The notes: generated from the letters alone by a model not told the origin. Positions 50,391-59,601 are shown, numbered from the stretch's first letter. The stretch is 64,000 nt of DNA from an uncultured SAR116 cluster alpha proteobacterium (GCA_902596655.1 CACJUX010000006.1:1-64000); one strand, 5' to 3'. Translations and numbers: made by a program.

Positions 50391-52780
50391 AAAATTTTGT
50401 AATTTTTGGAGCTGGCGTCACGGGTCTCACTCTTGCCAATGAGTTGTTGAAAGCTGGTTCAAGTGTGACGGTTTTGGAAGCAACCAATAATGTTGGGGGG
50501 CTTGCTCGAACTGACGTTGTGGATGATGTTCCGTTTGATGCCGGCCCTCACCTTTTTCATTCTGCACATTCTGAAATAATTGATTATTGGCGTGAACTTG
50601 TGGGCGATGCTCTTGTGGAAAAATCTTTTCATGCGGGAAACTACCAAGCGGGTAAGATATATGACTATCCCATAAACAAACAAACAATGCCTGACCAGTA
50701 TGAGCCAAGAGAAATAGAATTGATCATGGATCAACTAAATAGTTGTGACCCATCGGAGTTAGCCTCCGCAAAAAATTACAACGAATATGTTAGTGCCCTC
50801 GCCGGCCCTTTTTTATGTGACAAGTTTTTCACAAAATATCCGCAAAAATTATGGGGCCTGAATACAGAGAATCTGTCGGCGCGGTTTGCCCCGAGGCGCA
50901 TTGAAATTCGAGATACTAGGAGATCATTTCATTCTGGGCCAGGTCGATTTGCAGGTGTTATTGAGGGTGGTTGTGGAAGATTAGCGCGGATGCTTTCCCA
51001 AAACATAGAGGCTATGGGCGGAGAGATAGTTCTTACTGCTGAGGTAGTGGCAATCAATTACGACACTCAGGCTGGCAAGATAAAAAAAGCTCATATAAAA
51101 AATGGCCGGACGATGGATTTAGAAGGATCAATAGTAGTTTCTACTCTTCCGGTGACCAAAAACGCAAAATTGCTTGGGATTGATACAAAACTTTACTTTA
51201 GATCGGTGCTAACGGTTAACATACTCTATCATGGCGATGAAAAATTCCCCACTGAGTATGATTGGCTATACTTCGACGATTTTGGTGTTCCTTTTCACCG
51301 AATTGGGATGCAAACGCGCTTTAGTAAGCAGAATGTATTAGAAAATCACCATATCTTGTGTTGTGAAGTCGTCTACCAAGATTTTTTGTCTGTTAAAGAG
51401 ATTGATAATATACAAAACTCCTGTGTTGAGTTGCTTCATCAAATGGATTTTGTTGATAAGTCAAGGATTGTAAAGGTCTACTCCAATGATCTTGGCCCAG
51501 TATACCCTGGATACTACTTGGGACATGAACGCGAATTAGCCTCGGTGACCAGTCAACTGGCAGCATATCAAAATCTTTACTCTTTGGGCTCTCTCGCAGA
51601 ATACTCTTACTCTGATCTGCAAGTTTTGACGGCAAAGTCAATCGACTTGGCAAAGGATTTAACAGCGGAAAATACCCTATCGGGAAATGATTTGGCAAAA
51701 CGAAAGACACGTCTTGAACCTGCTAAAATGATTGATTTTGGACCCGCAAAAATATCGCAAGATACATCTGAGCCTGTTTTCCTTATAGGCGAGATAGGTT
51801 TGGCACATAATGGTGATATTGCGCTTTGTAAACAAATGATCAAAAAAGTGCATGAAGCTGGCTTTAACGCGGCCAAGATACAGACTTACTCAAAAGGACG
51901 AATTTCAAACAAAACCCGGACAGCAAAATATTTTGAGGAAAGCGTTGACCAAGAAGAGTCCATTTCAAGCTATCTGGACAAAATTATGTTTGACTTTAAC
52001 GACCTCCAAGACCTTAAGGCTTATGCGGATAGTCTTGGATTGATATTTTTTTCCACACCTTTTGACGTTCCATCGTTAAACCAACTCGATGAAGTTGGTT
52101 GTGCTGGATTTAAAATTTCTTCTATGGACATCGTCAATTTACCGCTAATTAGATCGGCTGCTAAAACAGGAAAGCCTGTGATTTTATCGACTGGTATGGC
52201 TAATCTAGGTGACATTGAAACTGCGGTGGAAGTGATGCTAGAGCATAACAACTCGCAGGTAATTCTTCTTCATTGTGTGTCGTCTTATCCATGCGATATG
52301 CGCTTTGCAAATCTCTCAAGAATAAAAAAACTTGCTGACACATTTGGAATTGTGGCTGGGTATTCCGACCACACAGCTGAAGTGGAAACGCCAGCCTTAG
52401 CGGCTGTGCTTGGAGCGCGCGTTATTGAAAAACATGTAACGATGGATAAAGGGTTAGACGGGCCGGATCATAGCTTTTCATTGAACCCAAATGAGATGCT
52501 TCAAATGGTGAATCTTGTTCGCAAATCAGAGATGTCAATTGAGGCTAAAGAGAGTGATATCGCAGCTGCTGAGTTGAAAACACGACAACAACTTCGAAGG
52601 AGTATATACGCAGCCACTGATCTTGGTCCTGGTGATATTCTAACTGCTGATACAATAGTCATAAAATCTCCGGGAGATGGTCTTTCTGCAAAGCTATTTG
52701 ACACTGTTGTAGGGTGTCGCCTTGTGAAGGGGATTAGCGCTGACAGTCCCTTGTCTTGGGATAATCTTATTAATCGATGA
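50387..52780 (+). CDS. Fusion of an FAD-dependent oxidoreductase with a NeuB-type sialate/legionaminate synthase
   Basis: A single 797-residue frame. Residues 1 to about 430 are an amine-oxidase/UDP-galactopyranose-mutase-like flavoprotein: dinucleotide site FVIFGAGVTGLTLANELL, GGLARTDVVDDVPFDAGPHL, and a late SLGSLAEYSYSDLQV where such proteins bind FAD. After a linker of about 30 residues, a NeuB barrel runs from about 463 (VFLIGEIGLAHNGDIAL) with ISSMDIVNLPLI, ILSTGMANLGDIETAV, LLHCVSSYPCDMRF, GYSDHTAEVETPALAAV and EKHVTMDKGLDGPDH. A SAF domain follows from about 734. All NeuB motifs are intact. I chose ATG 50387. It is clearly distinct from the LegI at 41217. The flavoprotein's sugar step is unknown. 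Confidence 0.85.
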   Translation: MKNFVIFGAGVTGLTLANELLKAGSSVTVLEATNNVGGLARTDVVDDVPFDAGPHLFHSAHSEIIDYWRELVGDALVEKSFHAGNYQAGKIYDYPINKQTMPDQYEPREIELIMDQLNSCDPSELASAKNYNEYVSALAGPFLCDKFFTKYPQKLWGLNTENLSARFAPRRIEIRDTRRSFHSGPGRFAGVIEGGCGRLARMLSQNIEAMGGEIVLTAEVVAINYDTQAGKIKKAHIKNGRTMDLEGSIVVSTLPVTKNAKLLGIDTKLYFRSVLTVNILYHGDEKFPTEYDWLYFDDFGVPFHRIGMQTRFSKQNVLENHHILCCEVVYQDFLSVKEIDNIQNSCVELLHQMDFVDKSRIVKVYSNDLGPVYPGYYLGHERELASVTSQLAAYQNLYSLGSLAEYSYSDLQVLTAKSIDLAKDLTAENTLSGNDLAKRKTRLEPAKMIDFGPAKISQDTSEPVFLIGEIGLAHNGDIALCKQMIKKVHEAGFNAAKIQTYSKGRISNKTRTAKYFEESVDQEESISSYLDKIMFDFNDLQDLKAYADSLGLIFFSTPFDVPSLNQLDEVGCAGFKISSMDIVNLPLIRSAAKTGKPVILSTGMANLGDIETAVEVMLEHNNSQVILLHCVSSYPCDMRFANLSRIKKLADTFGIVAGYSDHTAEVETPALAAVLGARVIEKHVTMDKGLDGPDHSFSLNPNEMLQMVNLVRKSEMSIEAKESDIAAAELKTRQQLRRSIYAATDLGPGDILTADTIVIKSPGDGLSAKLFDTVVGCRLVKGISADSPLSWDNLINR

Positions 52781-53562
52781 GTCCGATTGTGATCAAAAAA
52801 GCCATTCTTTTGGCGGGCGGTGAGGGGACACGTCTTCACCCATTCACTCTCTATACGTCAAAACACCTTCTTCCAGTTTTTGACAAACCAATGATTGTGT
52901 ATCCGCTCACAAATTTGATTTTACTGGGTGTTGAAACTGTTTATCTAGTAATAAACGCCGTCCATCGTGCACAGTGGGAGGCACTTTTCAAATCTTTGGA
53001 TCTGAGCGTGGACATTTTGCTTATTGAGCAAGAAAGGCCAGATGGTATACCTCAAGCAATTTCATTGTGTGAAAGTTATCTTGATGGTGATCCTTTCTTT
53101 TTAGCTTTGGGTGATAATATTCTGCTCGGCTCTGGGTTGTTGAATAGGTTCTGTTCACAAATTTCGGATAATCCGGGAGACTCGATAATAATTTCATACA
53201 AGGTTAGCAATCCAAGATTTTTCGGAGTCGCAGAATTAGACGATAATGGTGAGTTAATAAAAATTGTCGAAAAGCCGACTGATATAGTATCCAACCTCGC
53301 TATTGTTGGGCTCTACAAATTTAATTCAGATGCGCCATCTCTGGTAAGGAATCTCAAGAAAAGTGCAAGAGGTGAGTATGAAATTTCAGATCTGATAAAC
53401 CAATACATAGCAATGCAAAAATGCCAAATGCTAGCCTGCAATGAAGCTAGTGATTACTGGCTTGACACGGGGACAATCGAGTCGATCACATCTGCCACAA
53501 TATTTCTTAGGGAGCTCAATTTAAGTGGCATAAAAGTAATTGGAAATTTAACGAAAGATTAG
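52777..53562 (+). CDS. rmlA: Glucose-1-phosphate thymidylyltransferase-like nucleotidyltransferase
   Basis: A 261-residue enzyme with the RmlA signature AILLAGGEGTRLHPFTLYTS followed by KHLLPVFDKPMIVYPL. ALGDNILLGSGL carries the metal-binding aspartate, and RFFGVAELDDNGELIKIVEKP is also typical. It is a little shorter than classical RmlA (about 290). It would make dTDP-glucose for RmlB. It overlaps the fusion gene by 4 bases (ATGA), so in this operon order the nucleotide sugar gene follows the NeuB fusion directly. Confidence 0.87.
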   Translation: MSPIVIKKAILLAGGEGTRLHPFTLYTSKHLLPVFDKPMIVYPLTNLILLGVETVYLVINAVHRAQWEALFKSLDLSVDILLIEQERPDGIPQAISLCESYLDGDPFFLALGDNILLGSGLLNRFCSQISDNPGDSIIISYKVSNPRFFGVAELDDNGELIKIVEKPTDIVSNLAIVGLYKFNSDAPSLVRNLKKSARGEYEISDLINQYIAMQKCQMLACNEASDYWLDTGTIESITSATIFLRELNLSGIKVIGNLTKD

Positions 53563-53579
53563 ATAACAAAGTCGTTTAG

Positions 53580-55334
53580 ATGTTCCAAGTTTTGAAGAAA
53601 ATGAGCGTTCTGCTTGGTAACGAGAAGAAAAAACTGCCTATTATGGTACTTCTTTTTCTGCTGCTCTCGTCTATGGACATCATCGGTGTCGGTCTCATGG
53701 TCCCTTTGACACATTTTTTGTTATTTGGTGAGTTTGACGTTGAATTACCAGAACCGCTTCAGTCGTCTCCATTGTTTGACTCAGGGGTTGAAATTTCGTT
53801 GCCTCTTATGGCCGCTCTTGTTTTTTGCGTATTTTTAGCACGATTTGGGCTGGTAATTTTTACAACCATGGCAATTTCCAAATTTGCTCAAAGACAGCGT
53901 GTAATTCTAGCCACAAAGCTCCTTTCCTCTTATCTCAAACAAGATTTTCCATCGTACTTACAGCGGAACGAAGGCGACCGAATTAATCGCCTAAATGTAA
54001 TGGTTACACACTATGTAAGTTTAACGCAGGCTTTGCTAAAGTTTGTGAGTGACACTTGCATTACTGGCGTTATCTTAGCTCTCTTAATTTTCATAAACCC
54101 ATTGGTGTTTTGCTTTTCAGCGTTTGGATTTTTAATTTTTTTAGGGTCATATTCTATTGCTTTCCGAGACACAATTGTGGAACTAGGAAAAAAAGCGAAC
54201 CAAAGTATTTCCAAATCAATGCAAATTTCGCAGGAAGCTCTTAGGGGCTATAAGGAAATTAATTTACTCAAAAAAGTTGAATTTTTTATTTCTCAATATC
54301 AACGTCAATTGATTGATCTGATGCATTTTAGTGTATCGATTGATGTTCATCGCATAATGCCAAAAAACATGATCGAGATACTTATTATCTCTTTTTTGAT
54401 GGCTTCTATTTTGTTCATTGAATTCGGAATAGCCTCTAAGGAAGAAGCAGTTATCACTTTAACTGTTTTTGCATTTGCAGCGTTACGTTTACTACCACTT
54501 TTTTCTTCATTGGCGCAGACTTCTGTTCAACTACGATCGAGTAGCAATAGTATAGAACAATTATACGATGATCTTTTATCATCCCCTAAAGAACCAGTTC
54601 ACAGAGCCGAAAGCCAAAAAAATCAAGAAAACTTTCATTCTCTAACTCTCAGGGGCATCAGATTTTCATATTCGAATAGCAATATAGATTTGCTGTCAAA
54701 TTTTTCCCTGGATTTGAAAAAGGGTGATTTTCTTGGCGTATACGGACCGTCAGGGGTTGGTAAGACGACTCTAATTAACATTATTGTTGGTCTATTACGT
54801 CCCAGTGCAGGGCAAATCTTAGTTAATGGAAAGAGAATTGGTGGGCAAAGTATAAGTTCACTTCTTAAAATTGCTTATTTGCCGCAAGAAACCTTCACTT
54901 TGAATGGCACGCTCGCCGAAAATGTGGTTTTGGGTGACGAATGTGATCCAAAAACACTGGTTGAAGTAGAGGATGCTCTAGCCCTAGCAAATTTGGGCGA
55001 ACTTTACAAAAATTTGCCAAGAGGGATGAAATCTCAAATAGGGGAGTTGGGAGGATGGTTGTCGGGCGGCCAAAAGCAACGCCTTTCAATAGCTCGAGCA
55101 GTCTACCGTGATTTAGATTTTTTTATTTTTGATGAAGCCACAAATGCACTTGATGTTGATGTCGAAGAAAACGTTATCAAAAATTTAATAAACTCTGGGA
55201 AAATGAAATCTGGCATAATTGTTTCACACAGACGCAGTACTTTGAAATTTTGCAATCGGATTTTGGTAATAGATGGAAAAAAATATGAAATGGTCAAAAA
55301 TATAGATGCATTTGTTGGACGTGGATTGAATTAG
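53580..55334 (+). CDS. ABC transporter with fused permease and ATPase, lipid-linked glycan flippase type (PglK/MsbA-like)
   Basis: A 584-residue half-transporter. The first ~310 residues form a six-helix transmembrane domain beginning LPIMVLLFLLLSSMDIIGVG. The ATPase has Walker A VYGPSGVGKTTLIN, signature WLSGGQKQRLSIARAV, Walker B FFIFDEATNALDVD and H-loop VSHRRSTL. It looks like PglK-type flippases that turn lipid-linked oligosaccharides, and no Wzx or Wzy protein is seen in the window. That makes it a candidate exporter for the locus's glycan. It precedes the unidentified protein at 55335 with no gap. Confidence 0.85.
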   Translation: MFQVLKKMSVLLGNEKKKLPIMVLLFLLLSSMDIIGVGLMVPLTHFLLFGEFDVELPEPLQSSPLFDSGVEISLPLMAALVFCVFLARFGLVIFTTMAISKFAQRQRVILATKLLSSYLKQDFPSYLQRNEGDRINRLNVMVTHYVSLTQALLKFVSDTCITGVILALLIFINPLVFCFSAFGFLIFLGSYSIAFRDTIVELGKKANQSISKSMQISQEALRGYKEINLLKKVEFFISQYQRQLIDLMHFSVSIDVHRIMPKNMIEILIISFLMASILFIEFGIASKEEAVITLTVFAFAALRLLPLFSSLAQTSVQLRSSSNSIEQLYDDLLSSPKEPVHRAESQKNQENFHSLTLRGIRFSYSNSNIDLLSNFSLDLKKGDFLGVYGPSGVGKTTLINIIVGLLRPSAGQILVNGKRIGGQSISSLLKIAYLPQETFTLNGTLAENVVLGDECDPKTLVEVEDALALANLGELYKNLPRGMKSQIGELGGWLSGGQKQRLSIARAVYRDLDFFIFDEATNALDVDVEENVIKNLINSGKMKSGIIVSHRRSTLKFCNRILVIDGKKYEMVKNIDAFVGRGLN

Positions 55335-56654
55335 ATGTCGCATAAAGACAATGCAAAGCAGTCCGCTGACTCGTCAAAAACTCGCATAATGATCCAAATC
55401 CAAGCTCCTTATTTTTTTGAAGAATTTTTTATACCTCTGATTAAGAATTTTCCCATACACTTTGAGATAATTATACTTGTTGATGCCGCCCCAGATCCCA
55501 AAATTCGTCAATGTTTGGAGAAATGGTGCCATGCCTTGGACCTCAAGTATTCCCTTGTTTTTTTGCAGATAAATTCGTCCCATAAGGTGAGAAATTTTAT
55601 CAATATTAGAAAGATATGTCGCAATTTTGGCAAATTGGACTTGTTTGTTGCGGCTGACCTTAGCACGCCAGAAGTGAGGTTTCTACGCCATGAACTTGAA
55701 ATGATTGGGACACCGGTGGTTTTTGTTCAGGCTTCTGGCTTGCACCATGACTTCTGGTTATCTTATTCTAACAATCAAGACTATTTTGGTGCTGGAAAAG
55801 TAAGAAAGTCATTTTTGCAAAGGCTTTTAAGTTTTCATAAGTACCCTCGATACCTTAGATATGTTTATAGGAATTTCTTCCAACGCTTGTCCCAACTCCC
55901 ATTTCGTTATGTATTGGCGTACGTCTCCCACCGGCGTTTTTACCCCGCCACACGCTTTGAACGCTTTCCTTACATTGCTAATGAAGGGGAAAGAATGTTT
56001 GTTATCTATGATGCTGATTGTACATTGCTAAATACCGTTTTTTCTCCCAATACAGCCACCTTGGTAAATCCACCTTATTTTCAGATAGGTGACAAAGAAT
56101 TAGAGCGCGATTTGTTATTCTGCTTGCCCGGACCTCTTTTAGAGAAAGAGCAACAAGAAAACCTCGGTAGTTTAATCGAGGTGGTTAACGAAATTATCAA
56201 AAAATATACTGTTGAAAATTTGTTGATACGGTTGCACCCAAGGGAAACAGAACAGAGTAGCGAAATGATACTCGATGCTGTGAGGCGAGGTATTTCCTCC
56301 AAAAATGCGAAAAACGTCTCCAATCGAGATCTGTGGCCAGTTTTGAGGAGATGTAGTGTTGTAGTTGGCGGAGTATCAAATCTTCTTAGTGTTGCTCGCG
56401 CATCATCTCGGACAAGAAAGGTTATTGGAGTACTGAACTCTGGGCTACTTGGAGTAATGGGTTCAAATATTCAGTATCAAGACAAAACAGGGATACAGTG
56501 GGTTTCTTCAAAAGACGATATTGATTGGTCATATTTTGATCTCATTTCACACACACAAATTTTGGGAAAGCGTTCAGATTTGATCGAGGAATTTCAAAAC
56601 TTAATCAACAGGTCGGGTGATCAATGTCGATTAATTGCTCGTGACGTGGATTAG
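55335..56654 (+). CDS. Unidentified protein with an HP motif, possibly a glycosyl- or sialyltransferase
   Basis: A 439-residue protein without a family I can name. There is no signal peptide or clear membrane helix. It has two alpha/beta halves suggesting a GT-B fold. The first half contains FFIPLIKNFPIHFEIIIL and VFVQASGLHHDFWLSY. The second half contains NLLIRLHPRETEQSSEMI, resembling the HP motif of bacterial sialyl- and polysialyltransferases, then VVVGGVSNLLSVARASS, like the loop binding the nucleotide in such enzymes. Lying between the flippase and sugar genes of a nonulosonic acid locus, a CMP-sugar transferase role is attractive but inferred. Confidence 0.6.
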   Translation: MSHKDNAKQSADSSKTRIMIQIQAPYFFEEFFIPLIKNFPIHFEIIILVDAAPDPKIRQCLEKWCHALDLKYSLVFLQINSSHKVRNFINIRKICRNFGKLDLFVAADLSTPEVRFLRHELEMIGTPVVFVQASGLHHDFWLSYSNNQDYFGAGKVRKSFLQRLLSFHKYPRYLRYVYRNFFQRLSQLPFRYVLAYVSHRRFYPATRFERFPYIANEGERMFVIYDADCTLLNTVFSPNTATLVNPPYFQIGDKELERDLLFCLPGPLLEKEQQENLGSLIEVVNEIIKKYTVENLLIRLHPRETEQSSEMILDAVRRGISSKNAKNVSNRDLWPVLRRCSVVVGGVSNLLSVARASSRTRKVIGVLNSGLLGVMGSNIQYQDKTGIQWVSSKDDIDWSYFDLISHTQILGKRSDLIEEFQNLINRSGDQCRLIARDVD

Positions 56655-56698
56655 CAACTGTCGTGGACTACTTTTTAGATTAGAAGAGTAAAATAAAA

Positions 56699-57871
56699 GT
56701 GAAATACCCTCTCATGAGAAATAATTTTACGCGTTATGATCTCGATAACGTTATTGAACTTTTACAAAGTGACGACCCACGCCTGACTAACGGTGTTAAG
56801 GTTCGAGAATTTGAGGCAGAATGGAGCAATTGGCTTGGGGTCAAATATTCAGTCTTTGTTAATTCAGGATCGTCTGCAAACCTCTTGTCAATGGCCGTGC
56901 TCAAACTTAAGCATCCTGAAGGTGGACAAGTCATTGTGCCGCCTCTGACCTGGGTGTCCGATATTGCCTCAGTATTGCAAAGTGGGTTTGATCCAGTTTT
57001 TGTGGATATAGATCTGCGCACCCTCGGGATGGAAACGCAGGCAATCATCGATGCAATTACCCCGTCAACACGTGCAGTTTTTCTATCCCATATTCAGGGG
57101 TTTAATGCCTTAACCGATCGGCTTTTAGAGGAATTAGAACAAAGAGATATTCTATTGATTGAGGATGTTTGCGAGTCACATGGCGCATTACATAATTCTC
57201 AAAAGGTAGGTAGTTTTGGCTGGATTTCCAATTTCTCTTTCTATTACGCTCACCACATGAGCACTATTGAAGGCGGTATGATTTGCACAAATGATACGGA
57301 AACTTATCGTCTGTTGCGAATGCTTCGTTCGCACGGGATGGTTAGGGAGATTGATGATGAAAAAGAACAGCAGAGTTGGTTGTCAGCTAATCCAGATTTA
57401 AATCCAAAATTTATTTTTGCTCTTCCAGCCTATAATGTGCGAAATACCGAAATTGGTGCAACTCTCGGTCTATCACAATTGAAGCGTCTTGATGCAAACA
57501 ACGCTGTCAGAACCAGTAATCTGATGCGCTTCCTTGCAAACTTAGATCCTGAGAAATTTCAGACAAATTTTAAAACTGAGGGATCGAGCAACTACGCCTT
57601 TAATCTTGTTCAGTTGGAAGCTGATGACGATCTCGCTGCAAGGTTAATGTCAGCAATGGACTTCAATGAAATTGAATATCGCCGAGGAAGCGCTGGCGGT
57701 GGCAATCAACTTCGTCAACCTTATTTGCGGCCGTATGTGTCTGACCCAAAGGCCCATAAGAAATTTCCAATCACTGATCACATCCATTTTTATGGTTACT
57801 ATATCGGAAATTTTCCTGACCTCAAGCACGAGGACGTGGACTTTATTTGTGACGTGCTGAATAACGCATGA
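56699..57871 (+). CDS. DegT/DnrJ/EryC1/StrS sugar aminotransferase (third in the locus)
   Basis: A 390-residue PLP enzyme. The start MKYPLMRNNFTRYDLDNVIE fits the known beginning of its subgroup and uses a GTG at 56699; an ATG five codons later is possible. Family regions are KYSVFVNSGSSANLLSMAV, QVIVPPLTWVSDIASVLQ, LIEDVCESHGALH and a PLP pocket that reads FSFYYAHHMSTIEGGM. In that pocket the usual lysine position carries histidine (HH), which in this superfamily points to dehydratase-like or reduced-aminotransferase members (as in ColD). So dehydration or deamination of a sugar is an alternative. It overlaps hddC by 4 bases. Confidence 0.78.
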   Translation: MKYPLMRNNFTRYDLDNVIELLQSDDPRLTNGVKVREFEAEWSNWLGVKYSVFVNSGSSANLLSMAVLKLKHPEGGQVIVPPLTWVSDIASVLQSGFDPVFVDIDLRTLGMETQAIIDAITPSTRAVFLSHIQGFNALTDRLLEELEQRDILLIEDVCESHGALHNSQKVGSFGWISNFSFYYAHHMSTIEGGMICTNDTETYRLLRMLRSHGMVREIDDEKEQQSWLSANPDLNPKFIFALPAYNVRNTEIGATLGLSQLKRLDANNAVRTSNLMRFLANLDPEKFQTNFKTEGSSNYAFNLVQLEADDDLAARLMSAMDFNEIEYRRGSAGGGNQLRQPYLRPYVSDPKAHKKFPITDHIHFYGYYIGNFPDLKHEDVDFICDVLNNA

Positions 57872-58590
57872 CGAATCAAATAGAGTGTTTATCGGCAGTT
57901 GTTTTAGCTGGGGGACTTGGAACCCGTCTCAAGAAAGTTGTTAAGGATGTTCCAAAATCAATGGCTCCAATTAACGGGAGACCGTTTTTGGAATACCAAC
58001 TGACTTTTCTTGAGCAGTCAGGCATTCGAAATGTTATACTTGCCACCGGTTACAAGTCTGAAGTAATTTTTGAGTACTTTGGTTATCAATTTCGTTCATT
58101 ATCACTATGTTACAGCAATGAAGATGAACCCCTCGGCACAGGTGGAGGGTTAATCAAAGCGGCAAATCTAGCGGACCCCACTCAGCATCTCTTCGTTATG
58201 AACGGAGATACATACTTTCCGATTTCATTGACCAAGATGATGGAATTCCATCAGACAAGCTACGCCGATTTTACCATGGCAATTATCAAGAACACAGACT
58301 TTGACCGCTATTCAGCCTTTGACATTACATCTGGTGGTCGGCTATTGCCTGCTTCTGATAGTGCTTCGATAAACAAAAGTGGCGGCATTTACCTTCTCTC
58401 TCCAGAGATGGTTTCTGACCTTCAGTCCAGAGTGGTGGAAAGATCGTCGTTTGAAGATGACCTTACTCCCTCTTATCTCAATTCAGACCTAAAGCTTTTT
58501 GCTTACGTTGGAGATGCTCCATTTGTTGATATTGGTATCCCAGAAGATTACTACAAAGCGGGCCAACTGATTGATGAATATGAAAATTGA
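57868..58590 (+). CDS. hddC: Sugar-1-phosphate nucleotidyltransferase, HddC type
   Basis: A 240-residue guanylyl/uridylyltransferase-fold enzyme. It has AVVLAGGLGTRLKKVVKDVP then KSMAPINGRPFLEYQL (the HddC form), GTGGGLIKAANL and the metal-binding VMNGDTYF. HddC attaches GMP to D-glycero-alpha-D-manno-heptose 1-phosphate. The matching kinase HddA is 1 kb downstream, which supports heptose activation. GmhA and GmhB are not in the window. It lacks the CBS pair of PtmE-type guanylyltransferases, so it is less likely to make GDP-GlcNAc for LegB. Confidence 0.82.
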   Translation: MTNQIECLSAVVLAGGLGTRLKKVVKDVPKSMAPINGRPFLEYQLTFLEQSGIRNVILATGYKSEVIFEYFGYQFRSLSLCYSNEDEPLGTGGGLIKAANLADPTQHLFVMNGDTYFPISLTKMMEFHQTSYADFTMAIIKNTDFDRYSAFDITSGGRLLPASDSASINKSGGIYLLSPEMVSDLQSRVVERSSFEDDLTPSYLNSDLKLFAYVGDAPFVDIGIPEDYYKAGQLIDEYEN

Positions 58591-58626
58591 AAAACCCGAC
58601 TTAAAAGGAAAGCAAGGAGCCTCAAA

Positions 58627-59565
58627 ATGACGGTAAAGATTTTGGTTACTGGTGGTTGTGGCTATCTGGGCTCCATACTTGTTCCACGTCTTTTGGATGC
58701 CGGTCATAGTGTATTGGTTTCTGATAATTTGATGTTTGGTCAGATCAGCCTCAACCACGTATGTCACCACCCTAACTTTGATTTTATAAGAGCAGATGTA
58801 CGGCTTAAGGACGAAATGAAACCCCTTTTTGCAAAGGCTGATATTATTATACCCCTTGCTGCCTACGTTGGCGCGCCACTGTGTAAGAGAGACCCGATTG
58901 GCGCGCATACGGTCAATAATGAAGCAATTAAGATGATGCTGGCTAATCTTTCATCTGAACAGTTGGTGCTTATGCCAACGACGAATAGCGCCTATGGTAG
59001 CGGTGATGAAAACAATTATTGTGATGAAAATTCACCACTTAATCCCATCTCAAAATATGCGTTGGACAAGGTGGAAATAGAGCAGGAATTGATGAACCAT
59101 GAAAGTGCTATCAGTTTCCGTCTTGCGACCGTCTTTGGGATGTCACCAAGAATGAGGCTGGATCTTCTGGTCAATGATTTCACTTATCGTGCAGTAAATG
59201 ACGGCTTTGTGGTGTTGTTTGAAAGCCACTTTAAACGCAATTATATCCATGTCATCGATGTTGCGCGTGTATTTCTTCATGGGATTGGAAATCACAAATC
59301 CATGGTCGGCGAGATATATAATGTTGGGCTGTCTGATGCGAACGTGTCGAAATGGGAATTGTGCGAGACAATAGCGCGTCATGTTGAAAACTTCTACTTT
59401 GTCGAAGCTGAAGTTGGTGTAGATCCTGATCAAAGGAATTACATCGTTTCTAATGCGAAGATAGAAGCATGTTGCTTCAAGCCGAAAGTGTCACTTGATG
59501 CAGGCATAGCTGAACTGGTCAAGGGCTATCGGATGATTAACAATCGGAAATATGGAAATATTTAG
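58627..59565 (+). CDS. NAD-dependent epimerase/dehydratase (extended SDR)
   Basis: A 312-residue extended SDR. The NAD site is KILVTGGCGYLGSILVPRLL. The catalytic serine/threonine region reads MPTTNSAYGSGDENNY, with YALDKVEIEQEL as the Y-x3-K pair. The C-terminal region YNVGLSDANVSKWEL is typical of nucleotide-sugar epimerases. A strong ribosome site AGCAAGGAG precedes it. Between hddC and hddA it may modify GDP-heptose, but dehydratase and epimerase roles cannot be told apart by eye. Confidence 0.8.
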   Translation: MTVKILVTGGCGYLGSILVPRLLDAGHSVLVSDNLMFGQISLNHVCHHPNFDFIRADVRLKDEMKPLFAKADIIIPLAAYVGAPLCKRDPIGAHTVNNEAIKMMLANLSSEQLVLMPTTNSAYGSGDENNYCDENSPLNPISKYALDKVEIEQELMNHESAISFRLATVFGMSPRMRLDLLVNDFTYRAVNDGFVVLFESHFKRNYIHVIDVARVFLHGIGNHKSMVGEIYNVGLSDANVSKWELCETIARHVENFYFVEAEVGVDPDQRNYIVSNAKIEACCFKPKVSLDAGIAELVKGYRMINNRKYGNI

Positions 59566-59601
59566 TGCTGCGACAACATTTGCCGCGATGAGGTCGAGTT
59601 T

